Assembly (NCBI GenBank): GCA_963704155.1
Contig: CAVPHF010000014.1
Coordinates: 1 to 64,000, forward strand
DNA length: 64,000 nucleotides
DNA from: Thiohalocapsa sp963704155
Lineage (GTDB): Bacteria > Pseudomonadota > Gammaproteobacteria > Chromatiales > Chromatiaceae
Direction of reading: 5' to 3'
Shown: piece by piece, positions 37,612 to 45,644 of the stretch
Position numbering within the stretch: the first letter of the stretch is position 1
How the letters are laid out: each line of letters begins with the position of its first letter
Notes under the pieces: model-generated
What the model was told of the DNA's origin: nothing
Database searches by the model: none
The model's input: the letters and a program-made list of their open reading frames with translations, nothing else
Translations under genes and position numbers: made by a program

Positions 37612-37640
37612 AGTGTATGCTGACATGCGTGTCGGGTCAA
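37612..37640 (-). promoter_or_regulatory. sigma-70 promoter of rpmH
   Basis: On the minus strand TTGACC (37640-37635) and TACACT (37617-37612) are 17 bp apart, placing initiation near 37605, about 70 nt before the rpmH GTG. Confidence 0.55.
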
Positions 37641-37685
37641 TGGCTATCGGCTCCAGCATGTCGCGGTCAAGGTCCCCGGGGGCCT

Positions 37686-37694
37686 TGTGGATAA
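37686..37694 (+). promoter_or_regulatory. DnaA box upstream of dnaA
   Basis: TGTGGATAA, a perfect DnaA box (TTATCCACA on the other strand), lies about 130 nt before dnaA. It suggests autoregulation of dnaA or a contribution to the origin. Confidence 0.7.
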
Positions 37695-37823
37695 CTGGTC
37701 GCCACAGGGCTAGACTGAACGGGCTGAGCGCTTCCGGCTGTCCAGGCCCGTCCGCGGGACCTGGCCAGCAGCGCTCGGCGGGGACGGCGTCGAAGATTTC
37801 TTGTGCGGGGGCGGCGGATCAAA

Positions 37824-39185
37824 ATGGTTCAGGTCTGGGAAGAGTGTGCGGTGTTGTTGAAGGACGATCTGACGTCGGCCGAGTTCAGCACCTGGATCAT
37901 GCCGCTACAGGCGCGCGACGAGGGCGCTCGCATGTTGCTTTACGCGCCGAACCGGTTCGTCAAGGATTGGGTCAAGCAGCACTACGAGCAACGCATTGAG
38001 ACGCTATGCGCCCAGGTCAGTGGCGGACGCATTCACGAGGTCAGCTTCGAGATCGGCTCGCTGCGGGCGAAGGACGCACGCGTTGCGGCCGGCAGCAGTC
38101 GTGGCGGCGCAGCGCTCGCTGCGACGCCCGCGGAGAGCCGGGAGGTGCTGGTGAAGCGGCGCAAGGAGGGTAACCTGAACGGAGATTTCAACTTCGACAC
38201 CTTCGTGGAAGGTAAATCGAACCAGATTGCAAGGGCCGCATCGATTCAGATCGGCAAGAACCCCGGCACCGCCTATAACCCCCTGTTCATCTATGGCGGG
38301 GTTGGCCTGGGCAAGACGCATCTGATGCATGCCGTCGGCAATGTCATCATCGAGGCCAACCCGGACGCTCGGGTGATCTACGTGCACTCCGAGCGCTTCG
38401 TGTCGGACATGATCCGAGCGCTGCAGCACAACAAGATCGATGACTTCAAGCGGCGCTATCGACGCGTCAACGCGCTGCTGATCGACGACGTTCAGTTCTT
38501 TGGCAACAAGGATCGTTCGCAGGAAGAATTTTTTCACACCTTCAACGCGCTGTTCGAGACACAGCAACAGATTGTGCTGTCCAGCGACAGATTTCCGAAG
38601 GAAGTGACGGGGCTGGAGGAGCGGCTGAAGTCCCGGTTCGGCTGGGGTCTGACAGTCGCCATCGATCCGCCGGATCTGGAGACGCGCGTCGCCATCCTAC
38701 AGAGCAAGGCCGCGCTGCTGCAGGTCGACCTGCCCGAGGACGTTGCTTTCTTCGTCGCCAAGCGCATGCGCTCCAACATTCGTGAGCTGGAAGGCGCCTT
38801 GCGGCGCCTGAGCGCGAACTCGCAGTTCATGGGCGCACCGATCAATATGGAGTTCGCGCGCAATGTGCTGCGCGACATGCTTGTAGCACAGGACAAGCAA
38901 GTGACCATGGAGAATATTCAGAAGGTCGTTGCGGGTCATTACAAGATTCGCGTCACCGATCTGCTGTCGGCAAAGCGCACACGGACCATCGCAAGACCAC
39001 GGCAAATGGCCATGGCGTTGGCCAAGGAGTTGACCAAGCACAGTTTGCCGGAGATCGGTGGCGCGTTCGGCGGCCGCGACCACAGCACGGTGATCCACGC
39101 AACGCGAAAGATCGCCGAACTGCGCGAAAGCGACCCGCTGCTGGAGGAGGACTATAAGATCCTGTTGAGAACCCTAACCGCCTAG
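37824..39185 (+). CDS. dnaA: chromosomal replication initiator DnaA
   Basis: 453 residues from ATG 37824 (MVQVWEECAVLLKDDLTSAE). A GTG 21 nt upstream is an alternative. Domain I is followed by a short linker. The AAA+ domain has FIYGGVGLGKTHLMHAVGNV and ALLIDDVQFFGNKDRSQEEF. The C-terminal HTH carries GGAFGGRDHSTVIHATRKIA, the DnaA-box-binding signature. It opens the origin; oriC probably lies just downstream. Confidence 0.98.
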   Translation: MVQVWEECAVLLKDDLTSAEFSTWIMPLQARDEGARMLLYAPNRFVKDWVKQHYEQRIETLCAQVSGGRIHEVSFEIGSLRAKDARVAAGSSRGGAALAATPAESREVLVKRRKEGNLNGDFNFDTFVEGKSNQIARAASIQIGKNPGTAYNPLFIYGGVGLGKTHLMHAVGNVIIEANPDARVIYVHSERFVSDMIRALQHNKIDDFKRRYRRVNALLIDDVQFFGNKDRSQEEFFHTFNALFETQQQIVLSSDRFPKEVTGLEERLKSRFGWGLTVAIDPPDLETRVAILQSKAALLQVDLPEDVAFFVAKRMRSNIRELEGALRRLSANSQFMGAPINMEFARNVLRDMLVAQDKQVTMENIQKVVAGHYKIRVTDLLSAKRTRTIARPRQMAMALAKELTKHSLPEIGGAFGGRDHSTVIHATRKIAELRESDPLLEEDYKILLRTLTA

Positions 39186-39388
39186 CTGTGGATAACCGGT
39201 TGGCGAAATGGGGGCTGGAAGTTATCCACCGCTTATCCTCCGCCTAGATGGGTTGATGCGAACAGGTTCAAAAAGCCCTAGCCCACTGATGAAGCGGCAG
39301 TTTTGCAGACTTATCGGCTTCTCCACAGGGCTTATTACTATTATGAATTTATTTAAGATAAAGATTAATAATAAGGGTGTAGCCAACG
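39186..39388. other. putative oriC between dnaA and dnaN
   Basis: This 203-bp gap has a perfect DnaA box TGTGGATAA at 39187-39195, near-matches TTATCCACC at 39222-39230 and TTATCCTCC at 39233-39241, and CTCCACAGG near 39320-39330. An AT-rich unwinding-type stretch follows at 39331-39378 (TTATTACTATTATGAATTTA, TTTAAGATAAAG), striking in a high-GC genome. Box cluster, AT-rich region and gene context fit a replication origin. Confidence 0.75.
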
Positions 39389-40501
39389 ATGAATTTTGAG
39401 ATCCCCCGCGCTTCCTTGTTGCCGGCACTCGCCGTTGTTTCAGGTGTCGTCGAACGACGGCAGACGCTCCCGATATTGGGCAATTTGCTACTTGGGGCCT
39501 CGGCCGACGACGTCCGGCTGCGTGCCACTGATTTGGAGCTGGAGATCGCAACCCACACGCCCGCGGATGTTGTCGACGACGGCGATGTGACAGTGCCGGC
39601 GCGCAAGTTCCTCGATATCTGCCGGGCGCTGCCAGACGGTGCGATGATCCGGGTCCGTGGCGAAGGCGATCGCGTCACGGTCTCGTCCGGCCGCAGCCGT
39701 TTCACGCTGAGCACGCTGCCCGCTGCTGATTTCCCGGGGATTGAGATGGGGGACGTCGACTTGGCGATCGATCTCCCTTCATCGGTGCTGAAACGATCAT
39801 TAGACAAGACGGCCTTCGCCATGGCACAGCAGGACGTGAGGTATTACCTCAACGGCCTCCTGCTCGAACTCCGGGATGGAGGCCTGGTTGCAGTCGCCAC
39901 CGATGGACATCGATTGGCCAGGATGGTGACCGCGGCTCCGGCAGGCGCCGCGGCGTCGGAGCTTGCTGCGCGACAGGTCATTGTGCCGGCAAAATCGGTG
40001 GTTGAGCTGAAACGTTTGCTGCCGGGTGACGATATTCCCGTTCGGGTCGAGGTGGCCGAGCGGACGCTTCGGGTAGGATTCGGTGAGACCAGCGTCGTGT
40101 CCAAGCTGGTCGATGCACGGTATCCAGAGTACGACCGCGTGATTCCGCGGGATCTGCCGCGCAAGGCAGTGATCGACAAGGAATCGCTGCGGGGCGCACT
40201 GCACCGGGCGGCCATCCTATCGACAGAAAAATACAAGGGCGTACGGGTGACCTTCGCAAGCGGAATCTTGGGGCTTCAGTCACACAACCCTGAAAAGGAA
40301 GAAGCCGAAGACGCCGTGGAGATGGAGTATCAGGGCGATTCGGTCGTGATCGGCTTCAATGTCGGGTACATCATGGATGTGATCAACGCGGTGGAGCCGA
40401 AGCGCATCGAGGTTCAGTTTCGCGACGCCGACGGCAGCTCGATCTGGATGGGCGAGGGTGCCGAGGATGAGACCTTCGTGATTATGCCAATGCGGCTTTG
40501 A
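39389..40501 (+). CDS. dnaN: DNA polymerase III beta sliding clamp
   Basis: 370 residues beginning MNFEIPRASLLPALAVVSGV and ending in the conserved IMPMRL. Three clamp repeats are visible, with VRYYLNGLLLEL in the second. It forms the ring that tethers Pol III and recruits repair factors. It is followed by recF at 16 nt. Confidence 0.98.
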   Translation: MNFEIPRASLLPALAVVSGVVERRQTLPILGNLLLGASADDVRLRATDLELEIATHTPADVVDDGDVTVPARKFLDICRALPDGAMIRVRGEGDRVTVSSGRSRFTLSTLPAADFPGIEMGDVDLAIDLPSSVLKRSLDKTAFAMAQQDVRYYLNGLLLELRDGGLVAVATDGHRLARMVTAAPAGAAASELAARQVIVPAKSVVELKRLLPGDDIPVRVEVAERTLRVGFGETSVVSKLVDARYPEYDRVIPRDLPRKAVIDKESLRGALHRAAILSTEKYKGVRVTFASGILGLQSHNPEKEEAEDAVEMEYQGDSVVIGFNVGYIMDVINAVEPKRIEVQFRDADGSSIWMGEGAEDETFVIMPMRL

Positions 40502-40516
40502 TGGTCGCGCGCTGCG

Positions 40517-41584
40517 GTGGCCTGGATCGATCGGCTGCGGATTGATGGCCTTAGAAACCTTCTCGGGGTCGATGTGACCATGGGCGAGGTGGACGGCTGG
40601 CTGCTCGGAGCCAATGGCGCTGGCAAGACCACGGTGTTGGAGGCCGTCTATCTGCTCAGTCGAGGCGCTAGCTTTCGTGGGAGACGGCATGGGAGTCTCA
40701 CCAGTCGTGGGCGGTCCGCGACTCGGATCGAGGGTTTGATCAGTATCGGCGGGAGTCGTCATCGACAGCTGTGGCGGTCGGCGGGCGGTAGTGTGGCCGA
40801 GGCTGATCGTCGTCTTTCGTTTCCGGTGCGGCTCGTTGGTTCGGCTATGCACACCTTGGTGGAAGGGGAGCCCGCCCTGAGGCGGCGTTTCGTCGACTGG
40901 AATTTGTTCCACGTGGAACCACGGTTCGCCCCCCTGCGCGCCCGCTTTCGCCGCGCTGCCGCACAGCGCAACGCCTGGTTGCGCTCCGGCGCGAACGGGT
41001 CAGCAATCTGGGACGGGGAATACGCGGCGTGCATGGGCCAGATCGCAGACTTTCGATGCCGATTGTTCCATGACCTCAGTATCGGGTTTCGGACGTTAAC
41101 GGAGCAGCTTGACCTTCTTCCTGGCGTGGATGCGGTTTGGCGGTCCGAGCTTCCCGGCGGCGAGGATCTGAACGACGCGCTCGCGCGGCGGCGCGCCGGG
41201 GACGTCTCCCGGGGATATAGTCAGCTGTCGCCGTCGCGGGCGGATTTTAGGTTCGAGGTCGCGGGGGCTCCATGGGTCGGCTCACGTGGGCAGAATAAGC
41301 TCGCTGGGATCTTGCTGCAGATAGCGGCGGACGGCGTCCTGAGGCTGTCATGGCCGGAGCCCGCGGTCTGGCTCGTCGACGATCCGGCAGCGGAATTGGA
41401 CCGCGACAGCGAGGTGCGGGTTCTCGAGCATATTCGCCGGGTTGGTGGCCAGGTCTTGGTGACCAGTCTTTCCGAACGGCCGGCGCTCGAATCCGCTGGT
41501 CGCGATCAGCGGGTGTTCCACGTGAAACAGGGCGCTGTCATGCCGACTCCCACAGATTCCACCCCGCCCGCGTCGTTGTCTTGA
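40517..41584 (+). CDS. recF: DNA replication and repair protein RecF
   Basis: 355 residues from GTG 40517. Walker A LLGANGAGKTTVLEAVYLLS near residue 35 and Walker B AVWLVDDPAAELDRDSEVRV define the SMC-like RecF ATPase. It helps load RecA at gaps through the RecFOR pathway. Slightly short but complete. Standard dnaA-dnaN-recF-gyrB order. Confidence 0.96.
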   Translation: MAWIDRLRIDGLRNLLGVDVTMGEVDGWLLGANGAGKTTVLEAVYLLSRGASFRGRRHGSLTSRGRSATRIEGLISIGGSRHRQLWRSAGGSVAEADRRLSFPVRLVGSAMHTLVEGEPALRRRFVDWNLFHVEPRFAPLRARFRRAAAQRNAWLRSGANGSAIWDGEYAACMGQIADFRCRLFHDLSIGFRTLTEQLDLLPGVDAVWRSELPGGEDLNDALARRRAGDVSRGYSQLSPSRADFRFEVAGAPWVGSRGQNKLAGILLQIAADGVLRLSWPEPAVWLVDDPAAELDRDSEVRVLEHIRRVGGQVLVTSLSERPALESAGRDQRVFHVKQGAVMPTPTDSTPPASLS

Positions 41585-41790
41585 ATAACCGCGTCGGCGC
41601 CTGATGCGCTCAGCCGCCAAGTTCTTGAATGCGCTATAATCGGGGGTCCCTTTGGTGGGCTGCCGTGCCGCCTTCGGTGGATGGCACCGGCTCTCGCGAC
41701 AACGGACCCGAGAATTGCGGACTCTAGGCCGCCACGCCCGGTGGTGCCGTCCAGGCGCCCAATCAAGCACAAGTTTCGAAACCCGAACGG

Positions 41791-44211
41791 ATGTCGCCAT
41801 CAAGCATGAGCTACGACTCGTCCAACATCAAAGTCCTCCGCGGCCTGGATGCCGTCCGCAAGCGCCCTGGCATGTACATCGGTGACACGGACGATGGAAC
41901 CGGTCTTCACCACATGGTCTTCGAAGTCGTCGATAATTCAATCGACGAAGCGCTAGCCGGCTATTGCAGTGACATTCTGGTGACGCTCCATGCGGATAGC
42001 TCAGTGACCGTTACGGACAATGGTCGCGGCATTCCGGTTGACATCCACAGCGAGGAGAACCGCTCCGCTGCGGAAGTCATCATGACGGTCCTCCATGCCG
42101 GTGGAAAGTTCGACGACAATTCCTATAAGGTCTCAGGCGGATTGCACGGCGTCGGCGTGTCGGTCGTCAATGCACTCTCCGAACATCTGCACCTGCACAT
42201 TGCCCGCGACGGAGTCCGCTACGAGCAGGAGTTTCGCCTCGGAGAGCCCCAGTATCCGCTGCGCGAGATCGGGCCGGTCGATGGCAGCGGCACGACCATC
42301 CGCTTTAAGCCCTCGGACACGATCTTTACCGATCTCGAGTTCCATTACGAAATCCTGGTCAAGCGCTTGCGTGAACTGTCTTTCCTCAATTCCGGCGTCA
42401 AGATAAGGATCAAGGACGAGCGATCGGACCGAGAGGCAGTCTTCGAGTACAAGGGCGGCATCCGCGCTTTCGTCGAGCATCTGAACCAGAACAAGTCCCC
42501 CATCCATCCGAGCGTTTTCTACTTCAGCGCAGAACGTTCGGAAGTCACCGTCGAGATCGCGCTGCAATGGAACGATTCGTACCAAGAGTCGATCTTCTGC
42601 TTCACGAACAATATCCCGCAGAAGGACGGTGGGACGCATATCGCGGGTTTCCGGGCTGGCCTCACGCGCACCTTGAACCAATACATCGAGCGCATTGCCC
42701 TCGACCGAAATCAAAAGACCAGACCGATCGGTGACGACGCGCGCGAAGGCCTGACCGCGGTAATCTCGGTGAAGGTGCCCGATCCGAAATTTTCCTCGCA
42801 GACCAAAGACAAACTCGTGTCGTCAGAGGTCAAGAACATCGTCGAGTCGCTTCTAGTGGAACACCTCGATGCCTTTCTGGAGGAAAATCCTCCTGAGGCG
42901 AAGATTATTGCCAACAAGATGCTAGAGGCCGCACGCGCTCGAGAAGCGGCTCGCAAGGCCCGTGAGATGACGCGGCGAAAGGGGGTGCTCGATGTCGCGG
43001 GCCTGCCAGGCAAGCTCGCCGATTGCCAAGAAAAGGATCCCGCGCAGTCCGAACTATTTATCGTCGAGGGCGATTCAGCCGGCGGTTCCGCGAAACAGGG
43101 GCGAGACCGGGCCTTCCAAGCGATCCTTCCGCTGAAGGGCAAGATTCTCAATGTCGAGAAGGCGCGCTTCGATAAGATGCTTTCGTCCACCGAGGTCGGC
43201 ACGCTGATCACGGCCCTCGGCTGCGGCATCGGCCGGGAGGAGTACGACCCGGACAAGCTGCGTTACCACCGCATCATCATCATGACCGACGCGGATGTGG
43301 ATGGCGCGCACATCCGTACGCTGTTGCTGACGTTCTTCTACCGGCAGATGCCGGAGTTGGTCGATCGCGGCCACGTCTATATTGCCCAACCACCGCTCTA
43401 CAAGGTCAAGCGCGGCAAGCAGGAAGACTATCTACTCGATGACGCCGAGCTGGGTGCTTCGCTGATCAAGGCGGCATTGGACGGCGCCAGATTGTCGGTC
43501 GCTGCCGAGGCACCGCCGATGACCGGCGTCGCGTTGGAGGCATTGGTGCGGGATTATCAGATCTTCCGTGCGATGATCGCTCGGCTGTCGACGCGTCACG
43601 ATCCATTGTTCCTGGCGGAACTGGCGAATCGTCCGCGCCTGAGCGCCGATATCAAGAGCGATCCGGCGGCCTTTGCCGAGTGGGTCGAGCCACTGATCAG
43701 TCGTTTGTCCGACCTCAGTGGGCCGGCCGTCGAGTATCGCGCCCGCCGAAATGCTGGAGGTGACAGGCAGTCCGCCGGCATCGAGTTGACGAAGCTGGTC
43801 CACGGCATTCCAGAGACCCGATACATCTCGTTCGACTTCTTCGACTCGGCCGACTACGGCCGCATCGCCGCCATCAGCGAGAAACTGACGGGACTCATCG
43901 AATCAGGCGCTCGGGTGTCGCGTGGGGAGCGTTTCGCCGATATTCCCAGCTTCGCCGATGCCTACGATTGGCTGATCGGTGAGGCAAAGCGCGGTTATCA
44001 CATACAGCGCTACAAGGGATTGGGAGAGATGAATCCGGACCAACTCTGGGACACCACCATGGACCCTTCGACGCGTCGGCTGTTCCGTGTCAGGATCGAG
44101 GACGCGGTTGCCGCGGATCAGATCTTTACGACCTTGATGGGCGAGCACGTCGAGCCGCGACGGGCCTTTATCGAGAGCAACGCGCTGCAAGCCGAGAACA
44201 TCGACATTTAG
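41791..44211 (+). CDS. gyrB: DNA gyrase subunit B
   Basis: 806 residues from ATG 41791. ATG 41806 (MSYDSSNIKVLRGLDAVRKR) may be the true start by comparison with other GyrB. The GHKL ATPase has VVDNSIDEALAGYCSD and GGLHGVGVSVVNAL. The Toprim domain shows IVEGDSAGGSAKQGRDR, PLKGKILNVEKARFDKML and ADVDGAHIRTLLLTFF. The C-terminus has QRYKGLGEMNPDQLWDTT. It includes the insert typical of gammaproteobacterial GyrB. A TATAAT at 41635-41640 could belong to its promoter. Confidence 0.98.
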   Translation: MSPSSMSYDSSNIKVLRGLDAVRKRPGMYIGDTDDGTGLHHMVFEVVDNSIDEALAGYCSDILVTLHADSSVTVTDNGRGIPVDIHSEENRSAAEVIMTVLHAGGKFDDNSYKVSGGLHGVGVSVVNALSEHLHLHIARDGVRYEQEFRLGEPQYPLREIGPVDGSGTTIRFKPSDTIFTDLEFHYEILVKRLRELSFLNSGVKIRIKDERSDREAVFEYKGGIRAFVEHLNQNKSPIHPSVFYFSAERSEVTVEIALQWNDSYQESIFCFTNNIPQKDGGTHIAGFRAGLTRTLNQYIERIALDRNQKTRPIGDDAREGLTAVISVKVPDPKFSSQTKDKLVSSEVKNIVESLLVEHLDAFLEENPPEAKIIANKMLEAARAREAARKAREMTRRKGVLDVAGLPGKLADCQEKDPAQSELFIVEGDSAGGSAKQGRDRAFQAILPLKGKILNVEKARFDKMLSSTEVGTLITALGCGIGREEYDPDKLRYHRIIIMTDADVDGAHIRTLLLTFFYRQMPELVDRGHVYIAQPPLYKVKRGKQEDYLLDDAELGASLIKAALDGARLSVAAEAPPMTGVALEALVRDYQIFRAMIARLSTRHDPLFLAELANRPRLSADIKSDPAAFAEWVEPLISRLSDLSGPAVEYRARRNAGGDRQSAGIELTKLVHGIPETRYISFDFFDSADYGRIAAISEKLTGLIESGARVSRGERFADIPSFADAYDWLIGEAKRGYHIQRYKGLGEMNPDQLWDTTMDPSTRRLFRVRIEDAVAADQIFTTLMGEHVEPRRAFIESNALQAENIDI

Positions 44212-45008
44212 GACTCTTGGAACCCAGGGCGGTCGCCGTCCGCCGTCGGTCGCTTCGGCAGTGATTCGACTGTCGTGTTGATCCAATCCTCGGCGATCGC
44301 GTTCAGTTCCTGCGCCGAACGACCTTCGCACGCGATAGGCGGACCGATGACGAGTTGGATGCGGCCTGGGAGTTTACGCACAGCTCGTCGCTTCCAAAAC
44401 ACGCCGGCGTTGTGCGCGATCGGGACTATGGGTGCATTGCTACGCTCTGCCAGCAGCGCGCCGCCGATGGTAAAGGGCTTACGCTCGCCGACCGCTACCC
44501 GTGTTCCCTCGGGAAAGACAAGGATCGAGTTGCCTTCCGCTAAATGCGTCTTGCCTTGTTGCAAGAGCTGACGCATTGCCTTTCTCCCGGCCGATCGATC
44601 GATCGCAATGGGTCTGAACGCCTTTAGTGCCCAGCCAAAGAACGGAACCCGCATCAACTCTTGCTTCAACACCCAGGCCTGCTGTCGCGGAATCACGCCG
44701 GGAAGCGCGATGGTCTCCCAAGCGGATTGGTGCTTGGCCATCAGGATACAGGGCTGCTCCGGCAGATTCTCGAGGCCGTAGATGCGGTAATCGAGTCCGC
44801 AGATGAGCCTCAGTAATCTGAGCAGAAGCAGCGACCAGCTCCGTGACAGTCCTTGCAGCCGGCTCGACGACACCCACCGGGCGGAGGCCATGATGGCCAG
44901 CGCGTAGCAGATGACGAGCACAACAAGGAGCAGCAGGAACAGAAGCGAGCGCAGGAACTTCATCGGCGCGGCAAAGCGGTTCGTTACCAGGGGTTCGTTA
45001 CGGGGCAT
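44208..45008 (-). CDS. plsC: 1-acyl-sn-glycerol-3-phosphate acyltransferase
   Basis: 266 residues from 45008; an internal ATG at 44963 (MKFLRSLLFLLLLVVLVICY) is the likely alternative and begins directly with the membrane anchor. The acyltransferase motifs are KHQSAWET (HX4E, a common variant of HX4D) and LVFPEGTRVAVGERKPF. It adds the second acyl chain to make phosphatidic acid at the inner membrane. It converges with gyrB, overlapping by 4 nt, and follows gmhB. Confidence 0.93.
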   Translation of the reverse strand: MPRNEPLVTNRFAAPMKFLRSLLFLLLLVVLVICYALAIMASARWVSSSRLQGLSRSWSLLLLRLLRLICGLDYRIYGLENLPEQPCILMAKHQSAWETIALPGVIPRQQAWVLKQELMRVPFFGWALKAFRPIAIDRSAGRKAMRQLLQQGKTHLAEGNSILVFPEGTRVAVGERKPFTIGGALLAERSNAPIVPIAHNAGVFWKRRAVRKLPGRIQLVIGPPIACEGRSAQELNAIAEDWINTTVESLPKRPTADGDRPGFQES

Positions 45009-45041
45009 GTTGAGAGCGGCCCGTCGCGAAGCGCGGCGGTC

Positions 45042-45578
45042 TCAGCCGAGGATCACGGACACCGCGGTATTGAGGTCGTCGACCACCGGCACTCCGCGCA
45101 GCCGTCGGGGCAAGGCGCCTTCCGTGCGCCGGCCTTTGCCGGTGCGCACGAGGATGGGTGACGCCCCGATAGCCACGGCAGCCTCGATGTCGCGTTGCGA
45201 GTCACCCACCACGGCGATGGCGGTCGGGTCGACCCCGAACCGGCGCGCGAGCCTAACCAAGAGACCAGGCGCAGGCTTCCGGCACTGGCAGCTGTCCCCA
45301 GGCCCGTGCGGACAAAACGCAATCGCGTCGATGCGCCCGCCGACCGCAGCAACACTTGCGATCATTTTCCCGTGGATCGCATTCAAGGTGTCGATGTCGA
45401 GCAGACCACGCGCGAGCCCGGACTGGTTCGTCGCCACCGCAACCTTGAAACCGGCGTGCGTTAGTTCGGCGATCGCCTCCAGGCTGCCGGGAATCGGCAC
45501 CCACTCGGCTGGCGACTTGATGAAGGCATCGGAGTCTTGATTGATGACGCCATCGCGGTCGAGTATCACCAGCGTCAT
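45042..45578 (-). CDS. gmhB: D-glycero-beta-D-manno-heptose 1,7-bisphosphate 7-phosphatase
   Basis: 178 residues of the HAD histidinol-phosphatase-like family. LVILDRDGVINQDSDAFIKS holds the nucleophile Asp and acid-base Asp. VATNQSGLARGLLD and the zinc-site cysteines in CPHGPGDSCQCRKPAP are typical of GmhB. VVGDSQRDIEAAVA gives the C-terminal Asp motif. It supplies ADP-heptose precursors for LPS core. The position glyS-gmhB-plsC is common in gammaproteobacteria. Confidence 0.95.
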   Translation of the reverse strand: MTLVILDRDGVINQDSDAFIKSPAEWVPIPGSLEAIAELTHAGFKVAVATNQSGLARGLLDIDTLNAIHGKMIASVAAVGGRIDAIAFCPHGPGDSCQCRKPAPGLLVRLARRFGVDPTAIAVVGDSQRDIEAAVAIGASPILVRTGKGRRTEGALPRRLRGVPVVDDLNTAVSVILG

Positions 45579-45644
45579 AGCGTGTCCCGCGAGTACGCTA
45601 AGGCGTCCGGATGGCTTGACCGACGGGCATGTCGCTCGCCGAGG

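Noticed and set aside
41625..41640. TTGAAT and TATAAT before gyrB as a complete sigma-70 promoter
   Set aside because: The two elements are only 4 bp apart; the TATAAT could be a -10 but no -35 is at the right distance.
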